Below, piece by piece: positions 40,417 through 49,260 of a stretch of 64,000 bases of DNA (within the stretch, counting starts at the first letter, position 1; each line of letters opens with the position of its first letter). The stretch comes from Candidatus Jettenia sp. (GTDB lineage: Bacteria; Planctomycetota; Brocadiia; Brocadiales; Brocadiaceae): positions 3,749,659 to 3,813,658 of the forward strand of contig CP091278.1 of NCBI GenBank assembly GCA_021650895.1, read 5' to 3'. The position numbers and the translations under genes are program-made. The notes under the pieces are model-generated. The model saw only the letters and a list, made by a program, of their open reading frames with translations. It was not told the origin of the DNA and did no database searches.

Positions 40417-41001
40417 ATGCAGAAAAAACGCTTTGTGCTTGCCTCAAATTCACCAAGACGAATTGCTTTGCTGAAATTATTAGGATATAAGTTTGATATT
40501 ATACCGCATGAAATAGAAGAAGATGTCTGCTGTGATATTTTACCATCAGATCTGGTTCAGAATCTTGCATTTCTAAAAGCAAATGATGTTGCCAAAAGAG
40601 TAGATGATGCTATTATTATTGCTGCTGATACCATTATTTCATGTAAGGGTGCTATTTTAGGTAAACCGAAAGATGTCTATGATGCTAAAAGAATGCTTTC
40701 AATGCTGAGTGGTACAGAGCATGATGTTATATCGGGTATATGCATAATAAATATGCCATTAAAAAAGAAATTATTGCGAATTGGAAGAACATATATTAAA
40801 ATTAGGCATATAACTGAAGAGGAAATTGATGCATATATTCAAACAGGTGAACCATTAGATAAGGCCGGTGCATATGCTATTCAGGGTAAAGGGAAAAAAT
40901 TTATTGAGAAAATAGATGGTAGCTATACAAATGCGGTTGGTTTGCCATTAGAAATAGTCCGAGAAATGCTTAACAATATTTTAAACGATACCGATGCCTA
41001 G
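40417..41001 (+). CDS. maf: Maf family nucleotide pyrophosphatase
   Basis: House-cleaning pyrophosphatase acting on non-canonical or modified nucleoside triphosphates. The 194-residue protein starts with FVLASNSPRRIALLKLLGY and includes IAADTIISCKGAILGKPKD, SGTEHDVISGICI and the C-terminal GAYAIQGKGKKFIEKIDGSY. The position of the QGK segment suggests the dTTP/UTP-type branch (YhdE-like), with moderate certainty. It overlaps the downstream phosphatase by 8 bp. Confidence 0.92.
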   Translation: MQKKRFVLASNSPRRIALLKLLGYKFDIIPHEIEEDVCCDILPSDLVQNLAFLKANDVAKRVDDAIIIAADTIISCKGAILGKPKDVYDAKRMLSMLSGTEHDVISGICIINMPLKKKLLRIGRTYIKIRHITEEEIDAYIQTGEPLDKAGAYAIQGKGKKFIEKIDGSYTNAVGLPLEIVREMLNNILNDTDA

Positions 41002-41455
41002 AAATTTTAGTTGGCTGATAAAAGACGAAATTGCCGGTATGGGGAGACCTATATCGATAGTAACAGACCTTGAGTTCCTGAAAGATAATGGAATTGAAGC
41101 GATAGTTTCATTAACGGAGGTACCACTTCATAAAACTTTAATAGAAGAGTTTGGGTTTGAGTATAAACATATTCCTGTGGCCGATTTTACGTCACCGACT
41201 CAGGAGCAAATCGATGAATTCTTGTATTTCGTAAATAATCTTATATCTTCTAAGAAAAAGATTGTTGTTCATTGTGATGCTGGAGCTGGTAGAACAGGGA
41301 CTATGTTAGCCTGTTACCTTGTAAATAAAGGCTGCAGTGCGAAGAAAGCTATTCTAGAAGTACGTACAAGAAGACCGGGTTCGGTTGAAACTATGGAACA
41401 AGAGGATACTGTGGTAAAGTACGAGGAAAGACTTTTGAAGAAACGTAGTGATTAG
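40994..41455 (+). CDS. Dual-specificity protein phosphatase (DUSP23-like)
   Basis: Small cysteine-based phosphatase of 153 residues. The P-loop is HCDAGAGRTGT (HCx5RT) at about residues 93-103, with the general-acid Asp probably in IPVADFTSPT. The N-terminus NFSWLIKDEIAGMGRP resembles DUSP23/VHZ-type enzymes, which are compact. Overlaps maf by 8 bp, so the two are probably co-translated. The substrate could be phosphoprotein, RNA 5'-phosphate or a phosphoinositide; nothing here decides. Confidence 0.88.
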   Translation: MPRNFSWLIKDEIAGMGRPISIVTDLEFLKDNGIEAIVSLTEVPLHKTLIEEFGFEYKHIPVADFTSPTQEQIDEFLYFVNNLISSKKKIVVHCDAGAGRTGTMLACYLVNKGCSAKKAILEVRTRRPGSVETMEQEDTVVKYEERLLKKRSD

Positions 41456-41500
41456 ATAGACTTTTTAAAGAATATCTTCTCTCTTTACAGTAGAATCCTG

Positions 41501-42295
41501 TTACTTTGATTTCCTGAGAAAATGCTCGTAAGCAATAATTGCTGCGCCTAACGCTGTAGTAATTTGTGGGTCAGATGGAATATGCAGTTTGACTCCCAAT
41601 TCTTGCTCCAATGCAATCTTCAATCCTTGATTAAAGGCAGGACCTCCATCGAAAAATACAGCTTCTCTGATACCAATTTTCTTAACCATAGCGCCTACCC
41701 TTTTAGCAATTGATTTGTGGATACCCGCAATTATATCAGGTACCTGCCTTCCTTGTGATAATAAGGAAATAACCTCAGACTCGCCAAAAACTGTGCATAA
41801 GCTATTTATGGGTGGTATATCCTCTGCCTTTTGAGATAATGTACCCAATTCATCTAATTCTACTTCAAGGATTCGGCTCATAACCTCCAGAAATCGACCT
41901 GTTCCAGCAGCACATTTATCATTCATCGCAAAATCCAACATTATGCCATTGTTATCTAATGCGATTACTTTACAATCCTGGCCACCAATATTTATAATGG
42001 TTTTTACATTTTCTTTTTCGTGCATGAGCCATTTAGCTGCTCTCGCGTTGGCCGTTATTTCGGTGACAATCTCATTGGCACAGATCATCCTGCGTCCGTA
42101 CCCTGTGGCTACAGTATATTGGACTTCTTCTTCTTTTAGATGATGTTCTTCTAACACATTACTGAGTAACTGTTTTACCGTCCTTTTGCAATTAGACCCC
42201 GTGGAGGAGATCTTTGAGCCAAGGACTGCGTTGTCCCGCATTATCACTATCTTTGTGGTAGTCGAACCGATATCAATTCCTGCGACTATTACCAT
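41501..42295 (-). CDS. 2-hydroxyacyl-CoA dehydratase-type activase (BadF/BadG/BcrA/BcrD ATPase family)
   Basis: ASKHA-fold ATPase with a single iron-sulfur cluster shared by the dimer. The 264-residue protein begins VAGIDIGSTTTKIVIM (phosphate loop), contains NIGGQDCKVIALD, and has the cluster cysteines in MNDKCAAGTGRFLEVM and NSLCTVFGESEVIS. Such proteins inject electrons, driven by ATP, into 2-hydroxyacyl-CoA dehydratases or benzoyl-CoA reductases. No dehydratase subunit gene lies beside it, so it stands alone between a convergent phosphatase gene and divergent typA. Its partner must be elsewhere or may be of another kind. Confidence 0.9.
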   Translation of the reverse strand: MVIVAGIDIGSTTTKIVIMRDNAVLGSKISSTGSNCKRTVKQLLSNVLEEHHLKEEEVQYTVATGYGRRMICANEIVTEITANARAAKWLMHEKENVKTIINIGGQDCKVIALDNNGIMLDFAMNDKCAAGTGRFLEVMSRILEVELDELGTLSQKAEDIPPINSLCTVFGESEVISLLSQGRQVPDIIAGIHKSIAKRVGAMVKKIGIREAVFFDGGPAFNQGLKIALEQELGVKLHIPSDPQITTALGAAIIAYEHFLRKSK

Positions 42296-42494
42296 AGCTA
42301 TATATTAATAATTATAGATATGCAGGGCAAGGTAAAAGGTGATTATTTTCAAGGCATTTTCAGATATTCTCACATGTTTTTTTGATTAGTGTAACGCCAT
42401 GAAAATGTATTAAGTGATGATCTGAATTCATATATATGGTAATAAGAGAATAATATACCAGAGATGTTTAATACCACAAGCTCTCTGTTTTTTA

Positions 42495-42522
42495 TTGACA
42501 AAAAAGATTTTATTTGTAATAA
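42495..42522 (+). promoter_or_regulatory. Promoter of the typA leader
   Basis: Perfect TTGACA at 42495-42500, a 16-bp spacer and TAATAA at 42517-42522. A transcript starting near 42530 would reach a terminator-like hairpin at 42581-42613 before typA starts at 42671. The remaining 42296-42494 stretch shows nothing I can name. Confidence 0.55.
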
Positions 42523-42580
42523 TTTAAACCGTTTTATATAGCGTAGTTGTAGGCTTAATAATTTACTATGATATTTATAA

Positions 42581-42615
42581 AGCCGCTACGATTTTTCGTT
42601 GCGGCTTTTTTTATT
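42581..42615 (+). terminator. Terminator or attenuator hairpin just before typA
   Basis: An 11-bp stem (42581-42591 with 42596-42606, one mismatch) with a 4-nt T loop is followed by a T-run. It lies 56 bp before the typA ATG and after a good promoter, so either a roughly 85-nt RNA ends here or read-through is controlled. Confidence 0.7.
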
Positions 42616-42670
42616 TATATGCAATTTTACGGATCAGTTGCATTATTATGTGGTATATTTGAGGAATAAC

Positions 42671-44533
42671 ATGACACAGTTAGTAAGAGATGATATACGT
42701 AATGTGGCAATTATTGCCCACGTTGACCATGGCAAGACTACCCTTGTTGATCAATTGCTTAAACAGAGCGGTACATTCCGCGCCAATCAGCAGATACAGA
42801 ATGTAGAGAGAATCATGGATTCTAATGATCTCGAACGTGAGCGGGGTATTACCATTTTAGCAAAGAATACTGCCATTAATTATAAAGGGGTAAAGATTAA
42901 CATTATTGATACTCCCGGACATGCTGATTTCGGCGGAGAAGTGGAGCGCGTTCTTAAGATGGCTGACGGTGTCTTATTGCTGGTAGATGCAGCTGAAGGA
43001 ACTATGCCTCAGACAAGGTTTGTACTTCGTAAAGCACTGAGTTATAATTTAAGGCCCCTTGTGGTGATCAATAAGATTGACAGACCCGATGCCCGTTGTG
43101 TAGAAGTGCTGAATGAGGTCTTTGACCTCTTTGTTGAGCTGAATGCAACTGATGAACAGTTGGATTTTATGGTGCTTTATGCTAGTGGGCGTGAAGGTTT
43201 TGCAAAATTATCTCTGGAAGAAGCTAATAAGGATATTACCCCATTACTTGATGCCATTTTACACTATGTTCCCAAGCCCAATGGTGACCCTAACGGATCA
43301 CTGCAAATGCAAATAACCTCATTAGATTATAATGACTATGTTGGTCGAATTGGTATTGGTAGAATATTCATGGGTAGTATTAATGCAGGTCAGCAAGTTA
43401 CGAGAATTGATAAAGATGGTAAACAAACAGTACATAAAGTGGTAGAACTATTTACCTTTACAGGGCTAGGAAGACAAACTACAAAATCGGCTAGTGCTGG
43501 CGATATCGTTGCTATAACTGGGATTGAGAATGTTGATATTAGTGATACGATTGCATCTCTTGAGAACCCGCAGGCAATGCCAAAAATTAGTATCGATGAA
43601 CCAACGCTCTCCATGATATTTTCTGTCAATAATTCTCCTTTTAGTGGTCGGGATGGTAAATATGTGACTAGCCGAAATTTGAGAGAGAGGCTTTATAGAG
43701 AACTTCGTTCGAATGTAGCTCTTAAGGTGGAAGATACGGAGACACCAGATGCATTCCGGATTTCAGGGCGCGGGCTTTTGCACCTATCTGTATTGATTGA
43801 AAATATGCGACGGGAAGGTTATGAAATGCAGGTTTCAAAGCCTAAGGTAATTTTTAAGGAACTAAAAGGGGAAAAGGCGGAACCTATAGAATATGTTGTT
43901 ATCGATGTGCCGAAAGAATATGAAGGACAAGTTATCTCCTTATTAGGTGCCCGGAAAGGAGAGATGCTTAGTATGGATACCGATAAGGATATAACCCATT
44001 TTGAGTTTAAGGTACCATCCCGTGGTTTAATTGGCCTGAGAAACCGCATCTTAAGTTCTACCCGTGGTGAAGCTGTAATGTACCATAATTTTTATGATTA
44101 CGAGTCTTATAAGGGCGATATTGCTCATCGGATACAAGGTGTGTTAATTTCTATGGCGACAGGTGAGGCAACTACTTATGCTTTAGATGGATTGTTGGAT
44201 AGGGGTATAATGTTCGTAAAGCCAAGCGATCAAGTGTACGAAGGGATGATTGTAGGTGAACATTGTGAGCAGAACGATATTACGGTGAATGTCATCAGGG
44301 CAAAAAAGGCTACTAATATCCGGTGTGCTACTGCTGAAAAAGGTATTAAACTTCCTCCACCCAGAGAATTCTCGTTGGAAATGGCTTTAGAATATATCGA
44401 GGATGATGAGCTCGTAGAGATTACTCCAAAAACCTTTCGATTAAGGAAGAAGCTTCTTACTGAAAACGAGCGTAGGGTTGTTCGCAGACAGCAGACCCTG
44501 GAACCTGTGGAGACTTCTCCAGAGAAGGCATAA
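42671..44533 (+). CDS. typA: Ribosome-associated GTPase TypA/BipA
   Basis: Translational GTPase related to EF-G that acts in ribosome assembly and stress or cold adaptation. The 620-residue protein has G1 [10 protein letters not shown]2 ERERGITI, G3 [15 protein letters not shown] and G4 NKIDRPDAR, then the TypA-type C-terminal domain ([20 protein letters not shown]). The open frame extends to 42599, but the ATG at 42671 directly follows a GAGGAA site and gives the family start ([20 protein letters not shown]). A bidirectional terminator follows. Confidence 0.96.
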   Translation: MTQLVRDDIRNVAIIAHVDHGKTTLVDQLLKQSGTFRANQQIQNVERIMDSNDLERERGITILAKNTAINYKGVKINIIDTPGHADFGGEVERVLKMADGVLLLVDAAEGTMPQTRFVLRKALSYNLRPLVVINKIDRPDARCVEVLNEVFDLFVELNATDEQLDFMVLYASGREGFAKLSLEEANKDITPLLDAILHYVPKPNGDPNGSLQMQITSLDYNDYVGRIGIGRIFMGSINAGQQVTRIDKDGKQTVHKVVELFTFTGLGRQTTKSASAGDIVAITGIENVDISDTIASLENPQAMPKISIDEPTLSMIFSVNNSPFSGRDGKYVTSRNLRERLYRELRSNVALKVEDTETPDAFRISGRGLLHLSVLIENMRREGYEMQVSKPKVIFKELKGEKAEPIEYVVIDVPKEYEGQVISLLGARKGEMLSMDTDKDITHFEFKVPSRGLIGLRNRILSSTRGEAVMYHNFYDYESYKGDIAHRIQGVLISMATGEATTYALDGLLDRGIMFVKPSDQVYEGMIVGEHCEQNDITVNVIRAKKATNIRCATAEKGIKLPPPREFSLEMALEYIEDDELVEITPKTFRLRKKLLTENERRVVRRQQTLEPVETSPEKA

Positions 44534-44556
44534 AGAACGTTATTTCAGGCAATAAA

Positions 44557-44584
44557 AAAGCAGGCTCTAAAGCCTGCTTTTTTT
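44557..44584. terminator. Bidirectional terminator between typA and hup
   Basis: A perfect 10-bp stem (44557-44566 with 44571-44580), loop CTAA, T-run on the right and A-run on the left. It lies between the ends of convergent genes, 24 bp past typA and 27 bp past hup, and can serve both. Confidence 0.88.
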
Positions 44585-44610
44585 GTTTATATATTTTAAT
44601 AGCGAATTGA

Positions 44611-44886
44611 TTACTTATTTACGATATTTTTAAAATCCTGTCCGGGAGTGAATTTTATCGCTTTGCTTGCTTTGATATTAATTGTAGCGCCTGTTTGTGG
44701 ATTACGGCCTTTTCGCGCTTTTCTTGCTTTTATCGTGAAACTACCAAATCCAATCAGTCTGACTTCTTTATTTTTTTTAACACCAGTTTTTATACCATTT
44801 AAAACAGCATTTACTGCCTTTTCCCCGTTAGCCTTTGACATCTCACATTCCTTTGCCACCATTTCAACTAACTCCTGCTTATTCAT
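44611..44886 (-). CDS. hup: HU-family DNA-binding protein
   Basis: Nucleoid-associated DNA-bending protein, 91 residues. Shows NKQELVEMVAKECEMSKANG, the core LIGFGSFTIKARKARKGRNP and the flexible arm region QTGATINIKASKAIKFTPG. The ATG at 44886 follows AAGGAGG on the minus strand; the frame could start six codons earlier but lacks support. It could be HU or an IHF-like paralogue; the sequence fits HU best. Confidence 0.94.
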   Translation of the reverse strand: MNKQELVEMVAKECEMSKANGEKAVNAVLNGIKTGVKKNKEVRLIGFGSFTIKARKARKGRNPQTGATINIKASKAIKFTPGQDFKNIVNK

Positions 44887-44939
44887 CCAATAACCTCCTT
44901 TCAAAAATAGTTTATATAAGGTACGCTAAATTTGGGGGT

Positions 44940-44968
44940 AGAATACATTAAATGGGCTTCTGAATCAA
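44940..44968 (-). promoter_or_regulatory. Candidate promoter of hup
   Basis: On the minus strand, TTGATT (44968-44963), a 17-bp spacer and TATTCT (44945-44940). It lies about 54 bp before the hup start codon. Found by eye. Confidence 0.45.
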
Positions 44969-45102
44969 GTATTTTCTGGATTATTTTGAAAATAATGTTT
45001 TTTATAAAATAAGGATATTTATTGATGCATGTGCTAAATGTCTCATTTTAGAAATGCAACTATGGAACAAAAATTGTCCCATCTGGTGTAGTCCTTTCCA
45101 TC

Positions 45103-45822
45103 TTAACTGTATAATACAGATCTTTTAAATTCTTTTTCTAATACTCTTCCAACAATGATAAGCGCTGTCTTTTTTATAGATTCTTGTTTAACTTTTTCAG
45201 CAATATCCGATAATTTTGAACGGATAATTTTTTGATCAGGCCAGGTTGCTTTATAAACGACAGCAACTGGACAATCATTGCTATAATGGGACGACAATAT
45301 CTTTACGATTTCTTCAATTTTATCAATACTCAAAAAAATACAGAGCGTAGGAGTTGCGGCTGCTAAGGCACTCAAGTGCTCTTTTTCAGGAATAGGGGTT
45401 TTTCCCTCCATACGAGTAATTACAATGGTTTGTGTAACGCCTGGGAGGGTTAATTCCTGCCTTAAAACTGCGGCAGCAGCAACAAAGGAGCTGACTCCCG
45501 GAATAACCTCATACGAAATTCCTAGTTCATCCAGTGCATGCATTTGTTCCTGTATTGCACCATAAATCGACGGGTCTCCTGAATGTATCCTTACGACATC
45601 CGTATTTTGCTCCATTGCTTCTTTATAGAGAACCACCATATCCTCCAAGCTCATACATGAAGAATCGTATATCTTTGCATGCATCGGAAGATGTTTCAGT
45701 AATTCTGCATTTACGAGGGAGCCTGCGTAAATACAATAGCCTGCATGTTGAATAGCCTTGAGTCCCTTGATTGTGAGTAATTCAGGGTCACCTGGCCCTG
45801 CCCCTATAAAAAATACTTTCAT
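45103..45822 (-). CDS. cobM: Precorrin-4 C11-methyltransferase
   Basis: SAM-dependent methylation at C11 in corrin ring synthesis (CobM in the aerobic route, CbiF for cobalt-precorrin-4). The 239-residue protein has the tetrapyrrole methyltransferase N-terminus FFIGAGPGDPELLTIKG, then RIHSGDPSIYGAIQEQM and VIPGVSSFVAAAA. The open frame extends to 45858, but MKVFFIG at 45822 matches the family start; an ATG at 45840 overlaps the upstream stop. Other cobalamin genes (cobS, cobU, cobK) lie elsewhere in the window. The aerobic/anaerobic assignment cannot be made from this gene alone. Confidence 0.92.
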   Translation of the reverse strand: MKVFFIGAGPGDPELLTIKGLKAIQHAGYCIYAGSLVNAELLKHLPMHAKIYDSSCMSLEDMVVLYKEAMEQNTDVVRIHSGDPSIYGAIQEQMHALDELGISYEVIPGVSSFVAAAAVLRQELTLPGVTQTIVITRMEGKTPIPEKEHLSALAAATPTLCIFLSIDKIEEIVKILSSHYSNDCPVAVVYKATWPDQKIIRSKLSDIAEKVKQESIKKTALIIVGRVLEKEFKRSVLYS

Positions 45823-45829
45823 AGATGTT

Positions 45830-46195
45830 TTAGTTTCCATCTTTCCAGTGAATAGCATTGATGATAACTTTTTTTGATTCCTCTCCTACAATTTTAAATT
45901 GGCTCTCCTTTACCAGATAGGTAGAGGCCTCTTTACTGCTTGTTCGTACAGTCACTATCCAGAATCCTCCCTCTTTACCTACCGATTCAATCCTTCCTTT
46001 CTTCACACTTACACTGATATTTAACATAGATTCCTGTTCGCTATCTGATATTTGCCGGACACTTTCTACAGCAAATATGTTCGGTAGACCAGTTTTTAAC
46101 CTGATCTCAGGGGACTCGTAATCATACAATTGTCCAAATACCGGAGAAGATATGCTGCATAATACAAAAATATACAGAAATATTTTATTCTTCAT
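45830..46195 (-). CDS. Secreted protein of unknown function
   Basis: A 121-residue protein with a clear signal peptide: KNK, a hydrophobic run IFLYIFVLCSISSPV and a likely cleavage after VFG. The mature part is short, has no cysteines and contains VRTSSKEASTYLVKESQFKI; nothing is recognised. A GAGGA site precedes the ATG. It ends immediately before cobM on the same strand, so they may share a transcript, but no functional link is evident. Confidence 0.7.
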   Translation of the reverse strand: MKNKIFLYIFVLCSISSPVFGQLYDYESPEIRLKTGLPNIFAVESVRQISDSEQESMLNISVSVKKGRIESVGKEGGFWIVTVRTSSKEASTYLVKESQFKIVGEESKKVIINAIHWKDGN

Positions 46196-46495
46196 GTGAT
46201 TATCCTCTTTATGTAAAAGTAATAAAATGGGTAAGTATTTATTGTTCTCTCTGTATTTTACAGGTATAAATAAGAGTTTTCGTGAGAGCCAAGCTTTTTA
46301 GTTTGTTCAAAAGTTTATCATTAACCACGAAATTCTTTTCATATTTGATAGGTGAATTCAAAGTTCACAGGTCGTTATTCTACACAGAGAACAGATAGGT
46401 AGCAATTAATTTTTTGACTTACCTAGTATTTGAGAAAATTTTCAGTTTTTTTATAGAGTAATCCAATAATGGATTTTTAAAATAGGTATATTATA
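46196..46495. other. Intergenic stretch before the kdsA promoter
   Basis: A 387-bp gap (46196-46582) separates the minus-strand secreted-protein gene from kdsA. Apart from the kdsA promoter entered separately, I see no tRNA, riboswitch motif, strong hairpin or coding signal. It is very AT-rich. Confidence 0.5.
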
Positions 46496-46524
46496 TTGAC
46501 ACATAACAAATTGTTATTTATATT
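46496..46524 (+). promoter_or_regulatory. Promoter of kdsA
   Basis: Perfect TTGACA at 46496-46501, a 17-bp spacer and TATATT at 46519-46524, 58 bp before the kdsA start. Best-spaced promoter match in the accessory part of the window. Confidence 0.65.
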
Positions 46525-46582
46525 ACGTAATCGTTATTTTACCCTATTCTCCTATTAGTTTAATCCTGATACTTTCTGTAAA

Positions 46583-47401
46583 ATGATGCATATTAAAAAT
46601 TTATCTATAGGGCAAGGCTTGCCCCTGATTTTTATCGCAGGTCCATGCGTTATAGAAAGCTTTGAGAGTTGTTTGAAATTAGCAGAAGAATTAAAGACCT
46701 TTTTTCAAATAAAAAACATACCTTTTATTTTTAAGGCATCATATGATAAGGCAAACCGAACATCCGTTCATTCATACAGGGGGCCAGGCCTTAAAGAGGG
46801 AATAAGGATTCTAGCTGATATTAAAAAGCGATTGGATGTATTGATACTTTCTGACGTTCATTGTAAGGAAGATATACCGGTCGTATCGGAAACACTGGAT
46901 ATAATACAAATTCCTGCTTTTCTCTGCCGCCAAACCGATTTAATTCTGACAGCAGCAAAAACCGGTAAGCCCATTAATATAAAAAAGGGACAATTTTTGG
47001 CTCCCTGGGATATGAAGGCCGTTGTTGAAAAAATACGAAGTACCGGGAACGAACTGATTTTATTAACAGAACGGGGAACTTCCTTTGGTTATAATAATCT
47101 TGTGAGCGATATGCGATCGTTGGTTATTATGCGTAAATTAGGGTATCCTGTGATTTATGATGCCACACATAGTGTTCAATTACCAGGGGGAAGAGGAGAT
47201 ACTTCCGGAGGTGAAAGGGACATGATTATACCCCTTGCCAGGGCTGCTGTGGCGACAGGATGTGATGGATTGTTCCTGGAAGTACATGATAATCCTGAGA
47301 AAGCACTGTCTGACGCCTCAACCATGCTGCCGATAAAAGACCTTCCTCATCTCATTGAGCAGTTATCTGATATCCATAACATTATTAAGCCCAGGGCTTA
47401 A
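46583..47401 (+). CDS. kdsA: 3-deoxy-8-phosphooctulonate (KDO-8-P) synthase
   Basis: Condenses phosphoenolpyruvate with arabinose-5-phosphate to make the KDO precursor of lipopolysaccharide. The 272-residue protein has FIAGPCVIES near the N-terminus, FKASYDKANRTSVHSYRGPG, the LPAFL-type IQIPAFLCRQTDLI and YDATHSVQLPGG. The Cys in AGPCVIES takes the place of the Asn found in E. coli KdsA, marking the metal-dependent class (as in Aquifex). The start at 46583 or the next ATG (46586) are equivalent. It supports an outer membrane with KDO. Confidence 0.95.
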   Translation: MMHIKNLSIGQGLPLIFIAGPCVIESFESCLKLAEELKTFFQIKNIPFIFKASYDKANRTSVHSYRGPGLKEGIRILADIKKRLDVLILSDVHCKEDIPVVSETLDIIQIPAFLCRQTDLILTAAKTGKPINIKKGQFLAPWDMKAVVEKIRSTGNELILLTERGTSFGYNNLVSDMRSLVIMRKLGYPVIYDATHSVQLPGGRGDTSGGERDMIIPLARAAVATGCDGLFLEVHDNPEKALSDASTMLPIKDLPHLIEQLSDIHNIIKPRA

Positions 47402-47430
47402 ATAAGAGACATCTTAAGACAGAATAACTA

Positions 47431-47458
47431 TTGTAAATAAAAAAATTTTCCGTATAAT
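47431..47458 (+). promoter_or_regulatory. Promoter of tRNA-Thr(CGT)
   Basis: TTGTAA at 47431-47436, a 16-bp spacer and a perfect TATAAT at 47453-47458, 30 bp before the tRNA. Confidence 0.65.
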
Positions 47459-47487
47459 ACATATTTTATATTACATACATTATCTTA

Positions 47488-47560
47488 GCCCGCGTAGCTC
47501 AATTGGCGGAGCACGTCATTCGTAATGATGAGGTTGTCGGTTCGACTCCGATCGCGGGCT
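47488..47560 (+). tRNA. tRNA-Thr (anticodon CGT)
   Basis: Acceptor stem GCCCGCG/CGCGGGC; anticodon stem CGTCA/TGATG with loop TTCGTAA gives anticodon CGT (ACG codons). No CCA is encoded after the discriminator T. Third threonine isoacceptor in the window. The 200 bp after it hold nothing I recognise. Confidence 0.96.
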
Positions 47561-47761
47561 TTATGAATTATTGGATAAAATCAGAGGTTGGTCCCTCCCG
47601 ATTATTACCAGGCATATCAGATAGCATACTATAAACAGCACATTTCTCTGATTAACGGCCTATACCTGATTAACTATCTGTCTCCTTAAAAAATATCTAA
47701 AATTTGCTTTGTATCTGATAGCAAACGATAAAAAGACGGAAATCGTAGCTAAATAAATTGT

Positions 47762-49150
47762 ATGATAATTCATGAAAAAAGAGTATTTGTCTTAGGTTTA
47801 GATTCAATACCGCCTGAACTTTTTTTTGATCGGTGGTTGAATCAATTACCTAATATAAAACAACTTGTTTCTCATAGCATCTATGGTGAGATGAAAAGCA
47901 CTATTCCTGCAATTACCTGTCCGGCATGGATGTCTATGATGACAAGCGCTAACCCTGGCAGGTTAGGTTTGTATGGATTCAGAAACCGGTCGAATTATGA
48001 TTATAATGGTTTGTCCTTTGCCAATTCGAGGGCTGTTCATATCGATACTGTATGGAGTATTTTATCGAAATTAGGAAAAAAGGTTGTAATAATTGGTGTT
48101 CCCATGACCTATCCCCCTCAACCTGTCAATGGATGTATGGTTACTTGTTTTATGACGCCAGATACGACATGCGAGTACACCTATCCGCCTAACTTAAAAT
48201 TTGAGGTAGAAGACATATCGCATGGTTATATTCTCGATGTAGAAGAATTTCGGAGCGATGATAAGGAATCGATCTTAAAAACAATTTATGATATGACGGA
48301 GAAACGATTCAGACTAACCCGCCATTTTATCCGTTCAAAGGAATGGGACTTCTTTATGATGGTAGAAATGGGTCCCGATAGAATACATCATGCTTTCTGG
48401 AAATATTTTGATGAGGATCATCCCAAATATATACCTGGTTCAAAATATCAGGATGCCGTTTTGAATTACTATAAGTATCTCGATAAAGAGATTGGCAGTA
48501 TCCTGGATCTTTTACGTGAAGATACTATGGTTCTCATTGTATCTGATCATGGAGCCAAGAGGATGATCGGGGGAATTTGTATTAATGAATGGCTTATCCA
48601 AAACGGATATTTGAAATTGATACAATACCCTAGGGAATCTACATCGTTTCATAAGGCTATTGTCGATTGGGAGAATACAACGGTCTGGGGCGAAGGTGGT
48701 TATTATGGACGATTATTTATGAATGTGAAGGGTCGAGAGCCTAAAGGGATTATTGCAAGGCAGCACTATGAGCATTTTCGGAATGAGCTGATAAAAAAGC
48801 TGAAAGATCTCAGAGATGAAAACGGCCGTAATATTAATACACAAGTATATAAGCCTGAGGAAATTTACTCACAATGTAATGGTATACCACCGGATTTGAT
48901 TGTGTATTACGGTGACCTCTTCTGGCGGTCTATTGGTAATGTTGGAAACAGGACGATATGGGCTAATGAAAACGATACAGGTCCGGATGATGCAAATCAT
49001 TCCCAATATGGTATCTTTGTTATGAAGAGCGATAAAAATTATTACGGAATACGACGTAAAGGTGTTACACTTTATGATATAGCTCCTACCATACTAAGCT
49101 ATATGAATATTAAAATACCGGAGGATATGGAAGGTAAGGTAATTCAGTAA
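47762..49150 (+). CDS. Alkaline phosphatase superfamily hydrolase (type I phosphodiesterase/nucleotide pyrophosphatase-like)
   Basis: Metal-dependent phospho- or sulfo-ester hydrolase of 462 residues without a signal peptide, so probably cytoplasmic. Expected metal and active-site elements are visible: GLDSIPP near the N-terminus (Asp), the nucleophile region TIPAITCPAWMSMMT, EMGPDRIHHAFW (Asp and His) and VSDHG (Asp and His), plus a late His in ANHSQYG. Similar proteins act on nucleotides, phospholipids or sulfated metabolites. The APS kinase gene 111 bp downstream suggests a role linked to activated sulfate or nucleotide turnover, but this is an inference. Confidence 0.85.
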   Translation: MIIHEKRVFVLGLDSIPPELFFDRWLNQLPNIKQLVSHSIYGEMKSTIPAITCPAWMSMMTSANPGRLGLYGFRNRSNYDYNGLSFANSRAVHIDTVWSILSKLGKKVVIIGVPMTYPPQPVNGCMVTCFMTPDTTCEYTYPPNLKFEVEDISHGYILDVEEFRSDDKESILKTIYDMTEKRFRLTRHFIRSKEWDFFMMVEMGPDRIHHAFWKYFDEDHPKYIPGSKYQDAVLNYYKYLDKEIGSILDLLREDTMVLIVSDHGAKRMIGGICINEWLIQNGYLKLIQYPRESTSFHKAIVDWENTTVWGEGGYYGRLFMNVKGREPKGIIARQHYEHFRNELIKKLKDLRDENGRNINTQVYKPEEIYSQCNGIPPDLIVYYGDLFWRSIGNVGNRTIWANENDTGPDDANHSQYGIFVMKSDKNYYGIRRKGVTLYDIAPTILSYMNIKIPEDMEGKVIQ

Positions 49151-49260
49151 GCCCGGAGGGCTACTGGTTTAGATATTATGAAAGGATAGCATGAGAATGT
49201 AGATTGGGAAATACAAAATGATGGGAAGGAATTTGCGGTTTTCAAAGAAGGAGGGAAAAG

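Noticed and set aside
42599-42670. Upstream extension of typA
   Set aside because: Begins within the terminator hairpin and lacks family similarity; the ATG at 42671 has a good ribosome-binding site.
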